A stretch of 64,000 nucleotides of DNA from Pandoraea communis (GCF_902459745.1 NZ_CABPSJ010000010.1:1-64000), one strand, 5' to 3'. Shown: positions 9,132 to 17,765, numbered from the stretch's first letter. Numbers and translations: made by a program. Notes: a model not told the origin generated them from the letters alone.

Positions 9132-10073
9132 ATGTCCAACACCCCTTCTCAAGCGTCTGCCGCCACCGCGCTTCCCCTCGTCCCGCTCACACCCGACGAG
9201 ATACCGCTGGGAGAAGCCCTGCCCTGGGCTATCGTCGATCAAAACGGAGAACCGTTGCTCGCCGAAGGCGACATGATTCCCACGCAGGCCGGACGCGACT
9301 GGCTCTTCACCTCGTTCGCGCCGCACCGGGTGGCGAATCTCGGCGAAGACGACGCGACGCTGGCCGACGTGGCTCCGTCACCGGTGCCGGCCACCGGCGA
9401 GCCAACGTCCGCCACTGGGACACCCCCACCGCAGTACGCGCTCACCGACCTCAATCTGCGCCCCGGCGACTGGCTACAAATTCAATTGCCGCCAGGGGCC
9501 GGATCGCAGCGGGTGCGCACGCGCGTCATTGGTCATGCACCGAATCAGATGCTGTTCGTCACGGCGCCGACCGGCCGCACTGCGCCTCCCGCCTTGCAAG
9601 TGAGCGAGCGGCTTGAACTGTGGACTTTCTCGGGGGAGGACATTTACCACTTCGTCTGTACCGTCGAACGTGTCGAGCGAGCGCCGTTCGATTACGCCAT
9701 TCTCTCGGCACCCGCGCAAATTCGCCGCAAGGTACTGCGCCGTTCGCAACGCGTGTCTGCGAAGCTGATCGCGTCGGTCGTCGCGGGTGAGGCGCGTCAC
9801 CTCGCATTGCTACAGGACGTGAGCGCCGAAGGCGTTTCACTGCTGGCGGACACATCGCTTGGCGCACCCGGCGAAAGCATGCAACTGGCGTTTCGCGTGC
9901 GTGTCGGTGATATCGACATGCCCATCGACGCCGCCGGCACGATTCGCGGCGTTCACCAAGGCGATGACGGAAGCTATCTTCACGGCATCGAATTGCCCGT
10001 GCTCGAACCCTCGCATTACGTCGCACTGAAGTGCTACGTCTATGAGCGCCTGCTCGCGCTCGGGGGGGCCTGA
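9132..10073 (+). CDS. PilZ-domain cyclic-di-GMP effector (YcgR-like)
   Basis: The 313-residue protein has a ~190-residue N-terminal part with a YcgRN-like beta-rich segment, followed by a PilZ domain. The c-di-GMP signature is visible: RRKVLRRSQR at about residues 198-207 (RxxxR) and DVSAEGVSLL (D/NxSxxG) some 25 residues later. YcgR-like proteins bind c-di-GMP and slow the flagellar motor or act on other surface machinery; no flagellar gene is near, so the target is unknown. A Pro/Thr/Ala-rich insert (about residues 80-100) separates the parts of the N-terminal region. The stop overlaps the ATG of the IclR gene by one base, so the two are co-translated. Confidence 0.85.
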   Translation: MSNTPSQASAATALPLVPLTPDEIPLGEALPWAIVDQNGEPLLAEGDMIPTQAGRDWLFTSFAPHRVANLGEDDATLADVAPSPVPATGEPTSATGTPPPQYALTDLNLRPGDWLQIQLPPGAGSQRVRTRVIGHAPNQMLFVTAPTGRTAPPALQVSERLELWTFSGEDIYHFVCTVERVERAPFDYAILSAPAQIRRKVLRRSQRVSAKLIASVVAGEARHLALLQDVSAEGVSLLADTSLGAPGESMQLAFRVRVGDIDMPIDAAGTIRGVHQGDDGSYLHGIELPVLEPSHYVALKCYVYERLLALGGA

Positions 10074-10864
10074 TGGCAAAGCCGAAGTCTGTGCCGGCCG
10101 AGCGGCCCCGCACACTCGCCAGTCAGACACTTTTCCGCGGTCTCGATATCGTGGAAGCGGTCGCCGCCGGCATCGACACCGTGCCGGCCCTCTGCGCGCA
10201 CACCGGCATCACGCCGTCGACGACGCATCGCATTGCATCGGCCCTGGTGCACGCGGGGTATTTGCGATTCGAACCGCGTCGCGGTTATCGCCTGGGCAAC
10301 AAGCTCATCGAGTTGGGTTTTCTCGCGTATCGTCAGATCGACTTGCCGCGTGTCGCCCGGCCGACGCTGGAGCAGTTGGCGAGCGAGACGCAGGACACCG
10401 TGCATCTGGCCGTCGCCGATGGCTGGGAGGTGATGTACCTCGACAAATTGCCGGGGCAACGCGCCGTGGAAATCAGCTCGCGCATCGGCGGTCGCAAGCC
10501 GATCTGCGTGACCGGCGTGGGTAAGGCGCTGCTGCTCGATCAGGACAAAGCGCAATGGCAGGCGCAGCTCGAGCACTATCAGGCGGAGCGGCCCTCGCAT
10601 CCGATCGACACGGCGGCATGGCTCGCTCGCATGCATGACTATGCCCGCCACGGTTACGCCTTCGATCTGGAAGACGACACCCCGCAGATCCGCTGCGTAG
10701 CGGCCCCGGTGTACGACGCAAGCCAACATATCGTGGCCGCCATCAGTGTCTCGAGTACGACCAAGTACATGAGCCGCGAGCGCATGCAGGAACTCGTGCC
10801 ACGCGTGAAAGACGCCGCGGCACAGATCAGCCGTCAGCTCGGGTGGTCCGGCAGCGCACGCTGA
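10073..10864 (+). CDS. IclR-family transcriptional regulator
   Basis: The 263-residue protein has an N-terminal winged helix (residues ~15-75, including HTGITPSTTHRIASALVHAGYL) and a C-terminal IclR effector domain (residues ~85-258, with the VTGVGKALL and VAAPVYDASQHIVAAISVS signatures). IclR proteins respond to aromatic or small carboxylate effectors and often activate catabolic operons. The convergent mhpE/mhpF pair lies just downstream, and MhpR of the E. coli mhp operon belongs to this family, so control of that pair is a reasonable inference. A palindrome upstream of mhpF could be its site. It shares an operon with the PilZ gene. Confidence 0.9.
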   Translation: MAKPKSVPAERPRTLASQTLFRGLDIVEAVAAGIDTVPALCAHTGITPSTTHRIASALVHAGYLRFEPRRGYRLGNKLIELGFLAYRQIDLPRVARPTLEQLASETQDTVHLAVADGWEVMYLDKLPGQRAVEISSRIGGRKPICVTGVGKALLLDQDKAQWQAQLEHYQAERPSHPIDTAAWLARMHDYARHGYAFDLEDDTPQIRCVAAPVYDASQHIVAAISVSSTTKYMSRERMQELVPRVKDAAAQISRQLGWSGSAR

Positions 10865-10883
10865 TTCCCGTCATCGACAGACG

Positions 10884-10921
10884 AAAAAAGCCGGCCCCTG
10901 CCTAAAGAGGCGGGGGCCGGC
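10884..10921 (-). terminator. Intrinsic terminator of the mhpF-mhpE operon
   Basis: On the minus strand the stem GCCGGCCCC...GGGGCCGGC with loop CTTT is followed by TTTTTT. It lies 26 bases after the mhpE stop. It probably also stops the convergent iclR transcript. Confidence 0.9.
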
Positions 10922-10947
10922 ATCGCTACCGCGTCGGAGATGCTACG

Positions 10948-11967
10948 TCAGGCAGCGCGACGCTTGAGCAGATCGAGCGCAACGTCGACGATCATGTCCT
11001 CCTGACCGCCCACCATGCGACGCTGCCCCAGCTCGACGAGAATGTCGACGGTCTTGAGGTCATAGCGTGCCGCAGCAGCTTCGGCGTGACGCAGGAAGCT
11101 CGAGTACACACCGGCGTAGCCGAGTGCCAGCGTCTCACGGTCCACCCGCACGGCACGATCTTGCAGCGGACGCACGATGTCATCGGCCGCGTCCATCAGC
11201 GTGTACAGATCGCAGCCGTGGTTCCAGCCCAGACGCGACGCCGCCGCGATGAACACTTCCAGCGGCGCGTTCCCCGCGCCTGCCCCCATGCCCGCAAGGC
11301 TGGCGTCGATGCGATCGCAGCCCTCTTCCACGGCCACGATGGAGTTCGCCACCCCCAGGCTCAGGTTGTGGTGGGCGTGCATGCCCGTAAGCGTCTCGGG
11401 CTTGAGCACATCCTTGAATGCGCGGAAGCGGTCTCGCACATCGTTCATGCCCAGTGCACCGCCCGAATCGACCACATAGATGCAGGTCGCGCCGTACGAC
11501 TCCATCAGTTTGGCCTGTTCGGCCAGATGCTGAGGCGTGGTCATGTGGCTCATCATCAGGAAGCCGACGGTATCCATGCCCAACTCGCGCGCGTATGCAA
11601 TGTGCTGGCGGGAGACGTCGGCTTCGGTGCAGTGCGTTGCGACACGAACCACGCGAGCGCCGGCGTCGTAGGCTTCGCGCAGATCGTGCACGGTACCCAC
11701 GCCCGGCAGTAACAGCGTGGCGACCTTGGCATGCGTCACGGTCTCCGCTACGGCAGCGATCCACTCGAGATCGGTGTGTGCGCCAAAGCCATAGTTGAAG
11801 CTCGAACCGGCGAGGCCGTCGCCGTGCGCCACTTCGATGGAATCGACGCGGGCGGCATCCAGCTCGGCGGCAATCGCCTTCACGTTGGCAATGCTGTACT
11901 GGTGACGAATCGCGTGGCTGCCGTCGCGCAGCGTCACGTCGGAGATATAGAGCTTTTTCTGCGTCAT
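10948..11967 (-). CDS. mhpE: 4-hydroxy-2-oxovalerate aldolase
   Basis: The 339-residue protein is an HMGL-like aldolase. [18 protein letters not shown] near the N-terminus holds the catalytic Arg-Asp, and [14 protein letters not shown] holds the His metal ligands. It cleaves 4-hydroxy-2-oxoacids to pyruvate and an aldehyde, which is channelled to the acylating dehydrogenase encoded just upstream. I start at the ATG of [10 protein letters not shown] (family-typical N-terminus, GGAGA upstream); a TTG at 12003 overlapping the mhpF stop would add 12 residues and cannot be excluded. The upper part of a meta-cleavage route (hydroxylase, dioxygenase, hydrolase, hydratase) is not present in this window. 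Confidence 0.93.
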   Translation of the reverse strand: MTQKKLYISDVTLRDGSHAIRHQYSIANVKAIAAELDAARVDSIEVAHGDGLAGSSFNYGFGAHTDLEWIAAVAETVTHAKVATLLLPGVGTVHDLREAYDAGARVVRVATHCTEADVSRQHIAYARELGMDTVGFLMMSHMTTPQHLAEQAKLMESYGATCIYVVDSGGALGMNDVRDRFRAFKDVLKPETLTGMHAHHNLSLGVANSIVAVEEGCDRIDASLAGMGAGAGNAPLEVFIAAASRLGWNHGCDLYTLMDAADDIVRPLQDRAVRVDRETLALGYAGVYSSFLRHAEAAAARYDLKTVDILVELGQRRMVGGQEDMIVDVALDLLKRRAA

Positions 11968-11999
11968 GATGGGATGTGTCTCCTGATAGCGCGCGACGT

Positions 12000-12944
12000 T
12001 CAAGCGGCAAGCGCCAGGCGAGTGGCGGCAATACGATCGGCACAGGCCAGCGCGGCGCTGGTCATGATGTCGAGGTTGCCCGCGTAGGCCGGCAAATAAT
12101 GCGCGGCACCTTCCACTTCGAGGAAGACCGAAGTCTTCAAGCCGGTGAGCTTACCCAGCCCCGGTACGTTCAGCGCCCGCGAAGCGTCGAACAACTCGAA
12201 CTGCACTTGTTGCTTGAGACGGTAGCCCGGCACGTAGGCATGCACCTTGTCGACCATCGCCTGAATACTGGCTTCGATGGCAGCCTGATCGCCCGGCTCC
12301 GACAGCACGAACACCGTATCGCGCATGATGAGCGGCGGCTCGGCCGGGTTCAGCACGATGATCGCCTTGCCGCGCGAGGCACCGCCCAGCACTTCGATCG
12401 CCTTCGACGTCGTTTCGGTGAACTCGTCGATATTGGCGCGTGTGCCGGGACCGGCCGACTTGCTCGAGATCGATGCGACGATCTCCGCGTAATGCACCTT
12501 CGCCACTTGCGAGATAGCCGCCACCATGGGAATCGTCGCCTGACCGCCGCACGTCACCATGTTGATGTTGCGCGCGTCCAGATGCGCGTCGAGGTTGATC
12601 GACGGGATCACGTACGGGCCGATGGCCGCAGGCGTCAGATCGATCACCTGCACGCCGCGCGCTTGCAACAGCGCGTTGTGATGCGCATGCGCCTTGGCCG
12701 ACGTGGCGTCGAATGCAATGCGAATGTCTTCGAAGCCCGGCATCGCCAGCAGACCGTCGATACCGCCGGCCGTGACCGGCACGCCCAGCCGCTGCGCGCG
12801 CGCCAAACCATCCGAGGCCGGATCGATACCGACCATCGCCCCCATTTCCAGATGCTCGCTGTTACGCATCACCTTGATCATCAGGTCGGTGCCAATGTTG
12901 CCCGAGCCAATGATCGCCACTTTCTGTTTGTGTCGTTCCGTCAC
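12000..12944 (-). CDS. mhpF: Acetaldehyde dehydrogenase (acylating)
   Basis: The 314-residue protein has the Rossmann motif [19 protein letters not shown] at the N-terminus and the catalytic cysteine in [14 protein letters not shown]. It converts acetaldehyde, NAD and CoA to acetyl-CoA and forms a channelling complex with the aldolase. The GTG at 12944 is chosen because AGGAGACGACA precedes it at ideal distance; the ATG at 12986 lies inside the promoter region. It is the first gene of a two-gene operon with mhpE. Confidence 0.93.
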   Translation of the reverse strand: MTERHKQKVAIIGSGNIGTDLMIKVMRNSEHLEMGAMVGIDPASDGLARAQRLGVPVTAGGIDGLLAMPGFEDIRIAFDATSAKAHAHHNALLQARGVQVIDLTPAAIGPYVIPSINLDAHLDARNINMVTCGGQATIPMVAAISQVAKVHYAEIVASISSKSAGPGTRANIDEFTETTSKAIEVLGGASRGKAIIVLNPAEPPLIMRDTVFVLSEPGDQAAIEASIQAMVDKVHAYVPGYRLKQQVQFELFDASRALNVPGLGKLTGLKTSVFLEVEGAAHYLPAYAGNLDIMTSAALACADRIAATRLALAA

Positions 12945-12984
12945 TGTCGTCTCCTGAACGTGTCCGTCCGCCGGTATGAGGCGC

Positions 12985-13014
12985 ATCGTAATTCCGCGAC
13001 AACTTAAATGTCAA
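12985..13014 (-). promoter_or_regulatory. Candidate sigma-70 promoter of mhpF-mhpE
   Basis: On the minus strand TTGACA (13014-13009) is separated by 18 bases from TACGAT (12990-12985). This would place the transcription start about 34 bases before the GTG of mhpF. The -35 box is perfect and the -10 box matches four of six positions. Confidence 0.55.
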
Positions 13015-13024
13015 TATGTAAACA

Positions 13025-13047
13025 TTGATCTCATATATTGAGATCAA
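13025..13047. promoter_or_regulatory. Perfect palindromic operator upstream of mhpF promoter
   Basis: TTGATCTCA-TATAT-TGAGATCAA has 9-base perfect arms. It is centred about 58 bases upstream of the predicted start of mhpF transcription, a position typical of an activator site. The IclR regulator at 10073-10864 is a candidate ligand, but this is inference. Confidence 0.6.
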
Positions 13048-13060
13048 CGACGAGCATGGC

Positions 13061-13470
13061 TTATCCACACTTTTTGTTCACAAGCCCGTTGATAACTTGC
13101 GGAAAAGCATGACAAGTCGCTGATTCGACAGGGAAGAATTGCCGCGCGCGAAAGTTGTGCCGTGTGCTGCAAAACAAGGCGTGGCGCGGGTTCAGCCAAG
13201 GATGGGTTATCCACAGAATCTGTTTGCAAGCCAGTGGACAACTCGCGGATAGACGACTCAAGTCCTTGATCGGGTGGAGGAAAAATGCGGCGCGCATTTG
13301 CTGCGCCCTCCCGGTAACCTATGGAGCGCCAGTCTTCGCGCGGCCCGAGGCGTGCACCACCGGGTCTGCACCGCTCGGTGTTATCCACAGAAAATGTTCA
13401 CAACCCGGTGAATAACACGTCGATATCCGCGATATCTCATTGACGCAAAAGGACATCTTTGCCGCGCAAC
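13061..13470. repeat. Three degenerate direct repeats, each with a perfect DnaA box
   Basis: Perfect TTATCCACA 9-mers lie at 13061-13069, 13207-13215 and 13381-13389. Each is followed at a fixed distance by a TGTTCACA-like box (TTGTTCACA 13074-13082; degenerate TGTTTGCAA at 13221-13229; ATGTTCACA 13394-13402) and then by an inverted box ending in (G/C)A(C/T)AA or AATAA (13087-13095, 13233-13241, 13407-13415). Similarity extends further downstream in each copy, to a CCGCGC or GGCGCGC stretch. Spacing is 146 and 174 bases. No protein gene is credible in 13048-13678. Confidence 0.8.
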
Positions 13471-13678
13471 AGGTTGGGTCAATCAACGCTTCGTCAGTGA
13501 GCATTCGTGCAAAATGACGGCGTTTCGAACTTTTGCGATGACGGTGAGGTCTAGAGAGACTTGAATGCCGGTCACGCGACGCATTGCGGTAATGCCGCCA
13601 ATGTCCGCCATGTCCCTTTGTCCGCACGATGTCGACACTTGCCGTCGACACGTTTCTCGCAAGAAGACACACTCAACC

Positions 13679-14341
13679 ATGCCTACGAACCCCCGACTCA
13701 ACGGGCGGCTCGCGCTATCGATTCGACTCGCACCGCTTGCCTCCCCCTGCCGGAAGCCGCCACGCACTCGGCACCGCTCGCTCGCCGCCCTCGGCGCCGC
13801 ATCGATATTCCTGTCGCCGCTCGCAGCGCAGGCCAACGACGCTCCCGGCGGCATTTCGACCTGGGCCGGCGCCATCGTCGATGAATTCCGCGACGTGGCG
13901 ACACAAGGCGCAAGCGATCTGTACGTGCCGCTGCATACGCATCACCTGCGCTTCGCGTACACCCGCGAAAAAATCGCCCAGTACAACGAAAACCCGTGGG
14001 GGCTCGGCTACGGCCGCGTGCTGTCCGACGGCAAGAACGGCTCACGCATGCTATACGCCATGGCGTTCAAAGATTCGCACAACGACTGGTCGCCAATGGC
14101 GGGTTATGGGCGAATCTGGAACATCGCGAATGCCGGCCCAGTTCGATTCGGCCTCGGCTACACCGTCTTTCTGATGTCGCGCTCCGACACGCTCCGCGGC
14201 GTGCCCTTCCCTGCCGCGCTGCCCCTCGCAGAAATCGGCGTGGGGCGTGCATCCGTGTCGACCGCCTACGTGCCGGGCGGCAAAGGCAACGGCAACGTGT
14301 TGTTCATCTTCGGGCGCTACACGTTCGGCAAGCCGGGCTGA
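13679..14341 (+). CDS. pagP: Lipid A palmitoyltransferase PagP
   Basis: The 220-residue precursor has a long basic leader and a hydrophobic stretch ending LSPLAAQA, then a mature domain clearly like E. coli PagP: DLYVPLHTHHLRFAYTREKI, YNENPWGLGYGR, LYAMAFKDSHNDW, LPLAEIGVG and NGNVLFIFGRYTFG. The catalytic His of the E. coli enzyme aligns to H89, and the Asp-Ser pair to D132-S133. PagP is an outer-membrane beta-barrel that moves a palmitate from a phospholipid to lipid A, lowering permeability to cationic peptides. The start has only a weak AAGAAGA site. It is a single gene. Identity is certain; chain-length specificity is not. Confidence 0.93.
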   Translation: MPTNPRLNGRLALSIRLAPLASPCRKPPRTRHRSLAALGAASIFLSPLAAQANDAPGGISTWAGAIVDEFRDVATQGASDLYVPLHTHHLRFAYTREKIAQYNENPWGLGYGRVLSDGKNGSRMLYAMAFKDSHNDWSPMAGYGRIWNIANAGPVRFGLGYTVFLMSRSDTLRGVPFPAALPLAEIGVGRASVSTAYVPGGKGNGNVLFIFGRYTFGKPG

Positions 14342-14362
14342 ACTCCCTCTTCAACTGGCCGC

Positions 14363-15688
14363 TCACGTCGGCTTCACGGCCGCTTTCTCATCGGTGGCAT
14401 CGGTGCCGGATGCCGATTCGGTCATGGTGCGCGCGCACCATGTACCGAATCCGGCGATGTAGCCGTAGGCCAGCGCGGGGACAAGGAACGACAGCACGAT
14501 CCCGATACTGTCCGCCAGCGCGCCTTGCAGGTACGGCAATATCGCGCCGCCGACAATCGCCATGCAGATCAACCCGCCGCCCTCGCTCACCCGCGCACCG
14601 AGCCCGCCCACGGAGAGCGAGAAAATCGTGGGAAACATGATCGCGTTGCCAAGGCCGCAAGCCAGCAACAGCCACATCGCGAACGACGCAGGCAACGCCA
14701 GCGACGCGAGAATCAGCGTCAGGTTGTAAAGCGCGCACAGGCTCAAGAGTCGTCCCGCCGACACCTTGCGCAGCAGCCACGCCCCCACGAATCTCCCCAC
14801 CATCGCCCCACCCCAGTAAAACGCCAGATAACGGCTCGCATGCGCGTGGTCGAGAATGCCCGTGCCCGTTTGCGTCAGGTAGACGATCAGGAAGCTGCCG
14901 ATACTGACTTCAGCCCCGACATAAAGAAATAGCGCCACGATGCCGTAACGCAATGGACGGTGTGCCATCAAGCTACGTACGTTAACAAGCAAGCCCGGCG
15001 ATGTGGCATCGGCGGTGGGCCGCTCCGGCAGCGTCAGTCGCCAGAGCACCACACCGCCGATGGCGAGCACCGCGGCGAGCAAGCCGTAGGGACCTCGTAC
15101 GCTATCGACGGCATGAGCACTGGCTGTCGTTGTCTGCGGCGCGAGGATCCAGAGCGCGGCCAGCGGCGGCCCGACGGTCGTTCCCAGCGAGTTGAACGCT
15201 TGCACGAGTGTGAGGCGGCTTGCCGCAGCACCGCGCGAGCCCAAGGTTTCGACATAGGCGTTCACGGCGACTTGCAGCAGGGTAATGCCGCTCGCCAGCA
15301 CGAAAAGCGCGGCAAGAAAGCAGAGATAGGACGTCAGCGCAGCGGCCGGAAAGAACAGTGCGCAGCCCAGACCCGCCAACCACAGGGAGCTGGCCAGCGC
15401 ACGTCGATAGCCGACGCGCGCGGTGTATTGCCCCGCCGGGTACGACACCACGAAATAGGCAGCAAAGAAACTGGATTGAATCAGCGCCGCGTCGCGATAG
15501 GTCAGGTCGAAGGCCGCCTTGAAATGAGGCACGAGAATATCGTTCAGCGACGTAATGAGCCCCATGGCGAAGAAAAGCGCCGCGAGCATCGCAAGGACGC
15601 GATTCACGGACGGCATGGGGGATGTTGGGGAGTCATTGGGAGGGGGTAAATCGGAACGGCCGGGGGCATTCGTGCGATCGACAAGCAT
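14363..15688 (-). CDS. Sugar MFS transporter, FucP/GluP type
   Basis: The 441-residue protein has twelve membrane segments and the FucP-family pattern: FFAMGLITSLNDILVPHFKAAFDL in helix 1, FAAYFVVSYPAGQ in helix 2, and SEGGGLICMAIVGGAILPYLQGALAD in the C-terminal half. This family carries L-fucose, glucose or galactose by proton symport across the inner membrane. GGAGACATGC precedes the ATG. The extra ~27 N-terminal residues are polar and Pro-rich. No sugar kinase or isomerase lies beside it, so the sugar is not assigned. It ends 21 bases from the convergent pagP stop. Confidence 0.88.
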   Translation of the reverse strand: MLVDRTNAPGRSDLPPPNDSPTSPMPSVNRVLAMLAALFFAMGLITSLNDILVPHFKAAFDLTYRDAALIQSSFFAAYFVVSYPAGQYTARVGYRRALASSLWLAGLGCALFFPAAALTSYLCFLAALFVLASGITLLQVAVNAYVETLGSRGAAASRLTLVQAFNSLGTTVGPPLAALWILAPQTTTASAHAVDSVRGPYGLLAAVLAIGGVVLWRLTLPERPTADATSPGLLVNVRSLMAHRPLRYGIVALFLYVGAEVSIGSFLIVYLTQTGTGILDHAHASRYLAFYWGGAMVGRFVGAWLLRKVSAGRLLSLCALYNLTLILASLALPASFAMWLLLACGLGNAIMFPTIFSLSVGGLGARVSEGGGLICMAIVGGAILPYLQGALADSIGIVLSFLVPALAYGYIAGFGTWCARTMTESASGTDATDEKAAVKPT

Positions 15689-15900
15689 GCATGTCTCCAG
15701 AAACCAACGGGCAGTGGCTCATTGAATGAGGGGCCAATGCCCGTCAGTGTAGAACGCGCTATCGATGCCGGGATACGGGCGAATTCTCATAATTGCGTGA
15801 CGCTGCGATGGCATGCGATACGCCGTCGAGCCCCCGTTTCCCCTTGTTTTTCGCTGTTTTCGGCGCTTGTCAGCCGACGTCTTTTGATCGACTATCCGCA

Positions 15901-15915
15901 GGCATAGGATATGCC
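15901..15915. promoter_or_regulatory. Short palindrome before the secreted-protein gene
   Basis: GGCATA-GGA-TATGCC lies 20 bases before the ATG at 15936, within the 247-base divergent gap 15689-15935. It could be an operator or a small 5' stem; no partner is known. Confidence 0.35.
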
Positions 15916-15935
15916 GCCACATTCGAGGAAACATC

Positions 15936-16994
15936 ATGCGGGGTTTCAGTTCTTTAAGGATCGCGACGGGATGGCTCGTCGCGGGCATGCTCGGCCTGGC
16001 CGCGCAGGCACAGGCACAGTCCGGTGGCGCGTCGCGCGCTCCGGTCGCCGCGTGCAATTGCGCGCAGATCATTGCCGACTGCTCGGCCTCCGTGTCGGTG
16101 GTCCCGACACGCGCCACCAACAGTGTTTTCTCCGCCGACGTCGTGCTGCAAACCGACGCCCCCTCGTGCGCCAGGGTCGACTATCAGCTCGACGACACGC
16201 CTTACGTCACGATTTTGCGTGACGGCGCTCAGGGCGGGCAGCGGCTCTATGGTACGCGTCCGCTAACGCGCAACAGTCTCTCTCACATGTCGTGTCATGT
16301 GTGCGCAGCGGCCTCTGCACCGGTGCCGAACGATGGCCTGCCACCCGATATGGCGCGTGTGGACGGTGCACCAGGCACGTTCAGCGCGGCGCCCGCCGCA
16401 GTGCAACCGTCGCCCGGCAACACCAGCACTTACGCACCGCCCGCTGCTGCGTCGCAAAATGCCGCTATCGCGGCGACGGCCCCGCAAACCAGCACCCCGC
16501 TGCCGAGCGCCATTGGCGACACGCCGGGGCTGAACGCGGTGAACGCCACGAGCGCCGGCTCGCCGGAAGTCGCACGCGACGTCGCGGCAATCGATGCGCC
16601 GCCGCCCGCAGGGGCCACGCTCGTCACACCGCCGATCGCCCCAGGCACCGCTGCGCAGGCCGGCGCGCCAGCACCGTTGCGCGTCGTGAATCCGTCGGGA
16701 CGCTGGCGTGGTCTGTGCACAAACGCACCGCCGTGGTGGGGTTTTTGGGGCTCGCCGATGACACGGCTGATGGCGCTTGCACTCAACGGCGCGCAAGTCA
16801 CCGGCAGTATCGACGACGTCGAACCGAACATTCACACCTCCGTGCAGGGCACGCTTGCGGGTGATCGTCTGCAACTCGCAGGCAGCTATGGCGCGAAGCA
16901 CAACATCACTTTTGGCCCCGACGGCACGACGCTCACCGACGCTTGGTGCAACGGCGATGGCCGTTGCGAAACCTGCGAAATGCAGCGTTTCTAA
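15936..16994 (+). CDS. Secreted protein with Cys-rich N-domain, Pro/Ala linker and C-terminal domain
   Basis: I do not recognise this family. The 352-residue precursor has a signal peptide (GWLVAGMLGLAAQAQAQ, cleavage near residue 28). Its first domain (~30-125) contains five cysteines, including NCAQIIADC, SCARVDY and MSCHVC. A low-complexity Ala/Pro/Thr linker (~130-245) leads to a C-terminal domain (~250-352) with SGRWRGLCTNAPPWWGFWG and WCNGDGRCETCEMQRF. The paired cysteines suggest a disulfide-rich periplasmic or secreted protein. GAGGAAACATC precedes the ATG. It stands alone between the FucP and HU genes. Confidence 0.7.
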   Translation: MRGFSSLRIATGWLVAGMLGLAAQAQAQSGGASRAPVAACNCAQIIADCSASVSVVPTRATNSVFSADVVLQTDAPSCARVDYQLDDTPYVTILRDGAQGGQRLYGTRPLTRNSLSHMSCHVCAAASAPVPNDGLPPDMARVDGAPGTFSAAPAAVQPSPGNTSTYAPPAAASQNAAIAATAPQTSTPLPSAIGDTPGLNAVNATSAGSPEVARDVAAIDAPPPAGATLVTPPIAPGTAAQAGAPAPLRVVNPSGRWRGLCTNAPPWWGFWGSPMTRLMALALNGAQVTGSIDDVEPNIHTSVQGTLAGDRLQLAGSYGAKHNITFGPDGTTLTDAWCNGDGRCETCEMQRF

Positions 16995-17306
16995 GGGTTT
17001 CGGGGCCTTCGAGGTGGATAGCGATGCCTGATACGCGCACAAAAATCGCGTAAAAAAATCCGGCGAAACCCGCGAAGAAATCGCGCCAGGAATTCACGGC
17101 GACAGGAACGAATCGGCACGTTGCGAACGAAACGACTCGAAATGCAGCGCCGATCACCGCTCAGCCTTGTGCGGCAAGCGCGCAACATAATTCGCGCACT
17201 ACTCTCACAAAGCGATTTCTTAGGTAGAATCGTCGGCGCAGCAAGACGTATCATTCGGGTGGCCGTTCTCCGACGGCACTTTCTTATTCTCATCGATTGG
17301 ATCGAT

Positions 17307-17765
17307 ATGGCAACGGCAAAGAAAGCAGCAGCAAAGAAGGCCCCTGTGGCGAAAAAAGCTCCGGCAGCAAAGAAGGCTCCGGTAGCGAAAAAGGCAGCCC
17401 CGAAGGCAGCTCCCAAGGCAGCCCCGAAGGCAGCCGCCAGCGGCAAGGTTTCGCCGATCAAGGAAGCGTTCAACAAGACCCAGCTCGCAGCGCACCTCGC
17501 CGAACAATCGGCTGTCGCCGTGAAGGAAGTCAAGGCAGTGCTGGCCGCGCTCGAGAACACCATCGTCAGCTCGCTGCACAAGAAGGGCGCTGGCGAATTC
17601 ACGCTGCATGGCCTGTTCAAGGTCACGTCGCAACAAATCGCTGCCAAGGCGAAGCGTTTCGGCAAGGACCCGTTCACGGGTCAAGAGCGTTGGTTCCCGG
17701 CCAAGCCGGCTTCGGTGCGCGTGAAGGTTCGCCCGCTGAAGAAGGTCAAGGACGCTGCCCAGTAA
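17307..17765 (+). CDS. HU-family DNA-binding protein with histone H1-like N-terminal tail
   Basis: The 152-residue protein joins a ~48-residue tail of Lys/Ala/Pro repeats (AKKAPVAKKAPAAKKAP and KAAPKAAPKAA units) to an HU/IHF domain (~50-150) with NKTQLAAHLAEQSAV, LHKKGAGEFTLHGLF and the DNA-arm region KAKRFGKDPFTGQERWFPAKPASVRVK. Such proteins bend and compact the nucleoid; the tail resembles histone H1 and adds sequence-neutral DNA binding. Similar tailed HU proteins are known in betaproteobacteria, in addition to the short HU. I start at MATAKKAAAKK, since upstream in-frame codons look like untranslated DNA, although no clear ribosome site precedes it. A strong terminator follows, so it is monocistronic. 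The 312-base gap before it (16995-17306) holds only a possible -10 TAGAAT near 17225. Confidence 0.88.
   Translation: MATAKKAAAKKAPVAKKAPAAKKAPVAKKAAPKAAPKAAPKAAASGKVSPIKEAFNKTQLAAHLAEQSAVAVKEVKAVLAALENTIVSSLHKKGAGEFTLHGLFKVTSQQIAAKAKRFGKDPFTGQERWFPAKPASVRVKVRPLKKVKDAAQ

Noticed and set aside
13061-13470. Chromosomal origin of replication (oriC)
   Set aside because: DnaA boxes are present, but none of dnaA, dnaN, gyrB, rpmH or parAB is near and no AT-rich unwinding region of oriC type is seen; kept as a DnaA-binding cluster only.
13061-13470. CRISPR array suggested by three spaced repeats
   Set aside because: Repeats are degenerate and unequal, spacing is 146 and 174 bases, and no cas gene is present.
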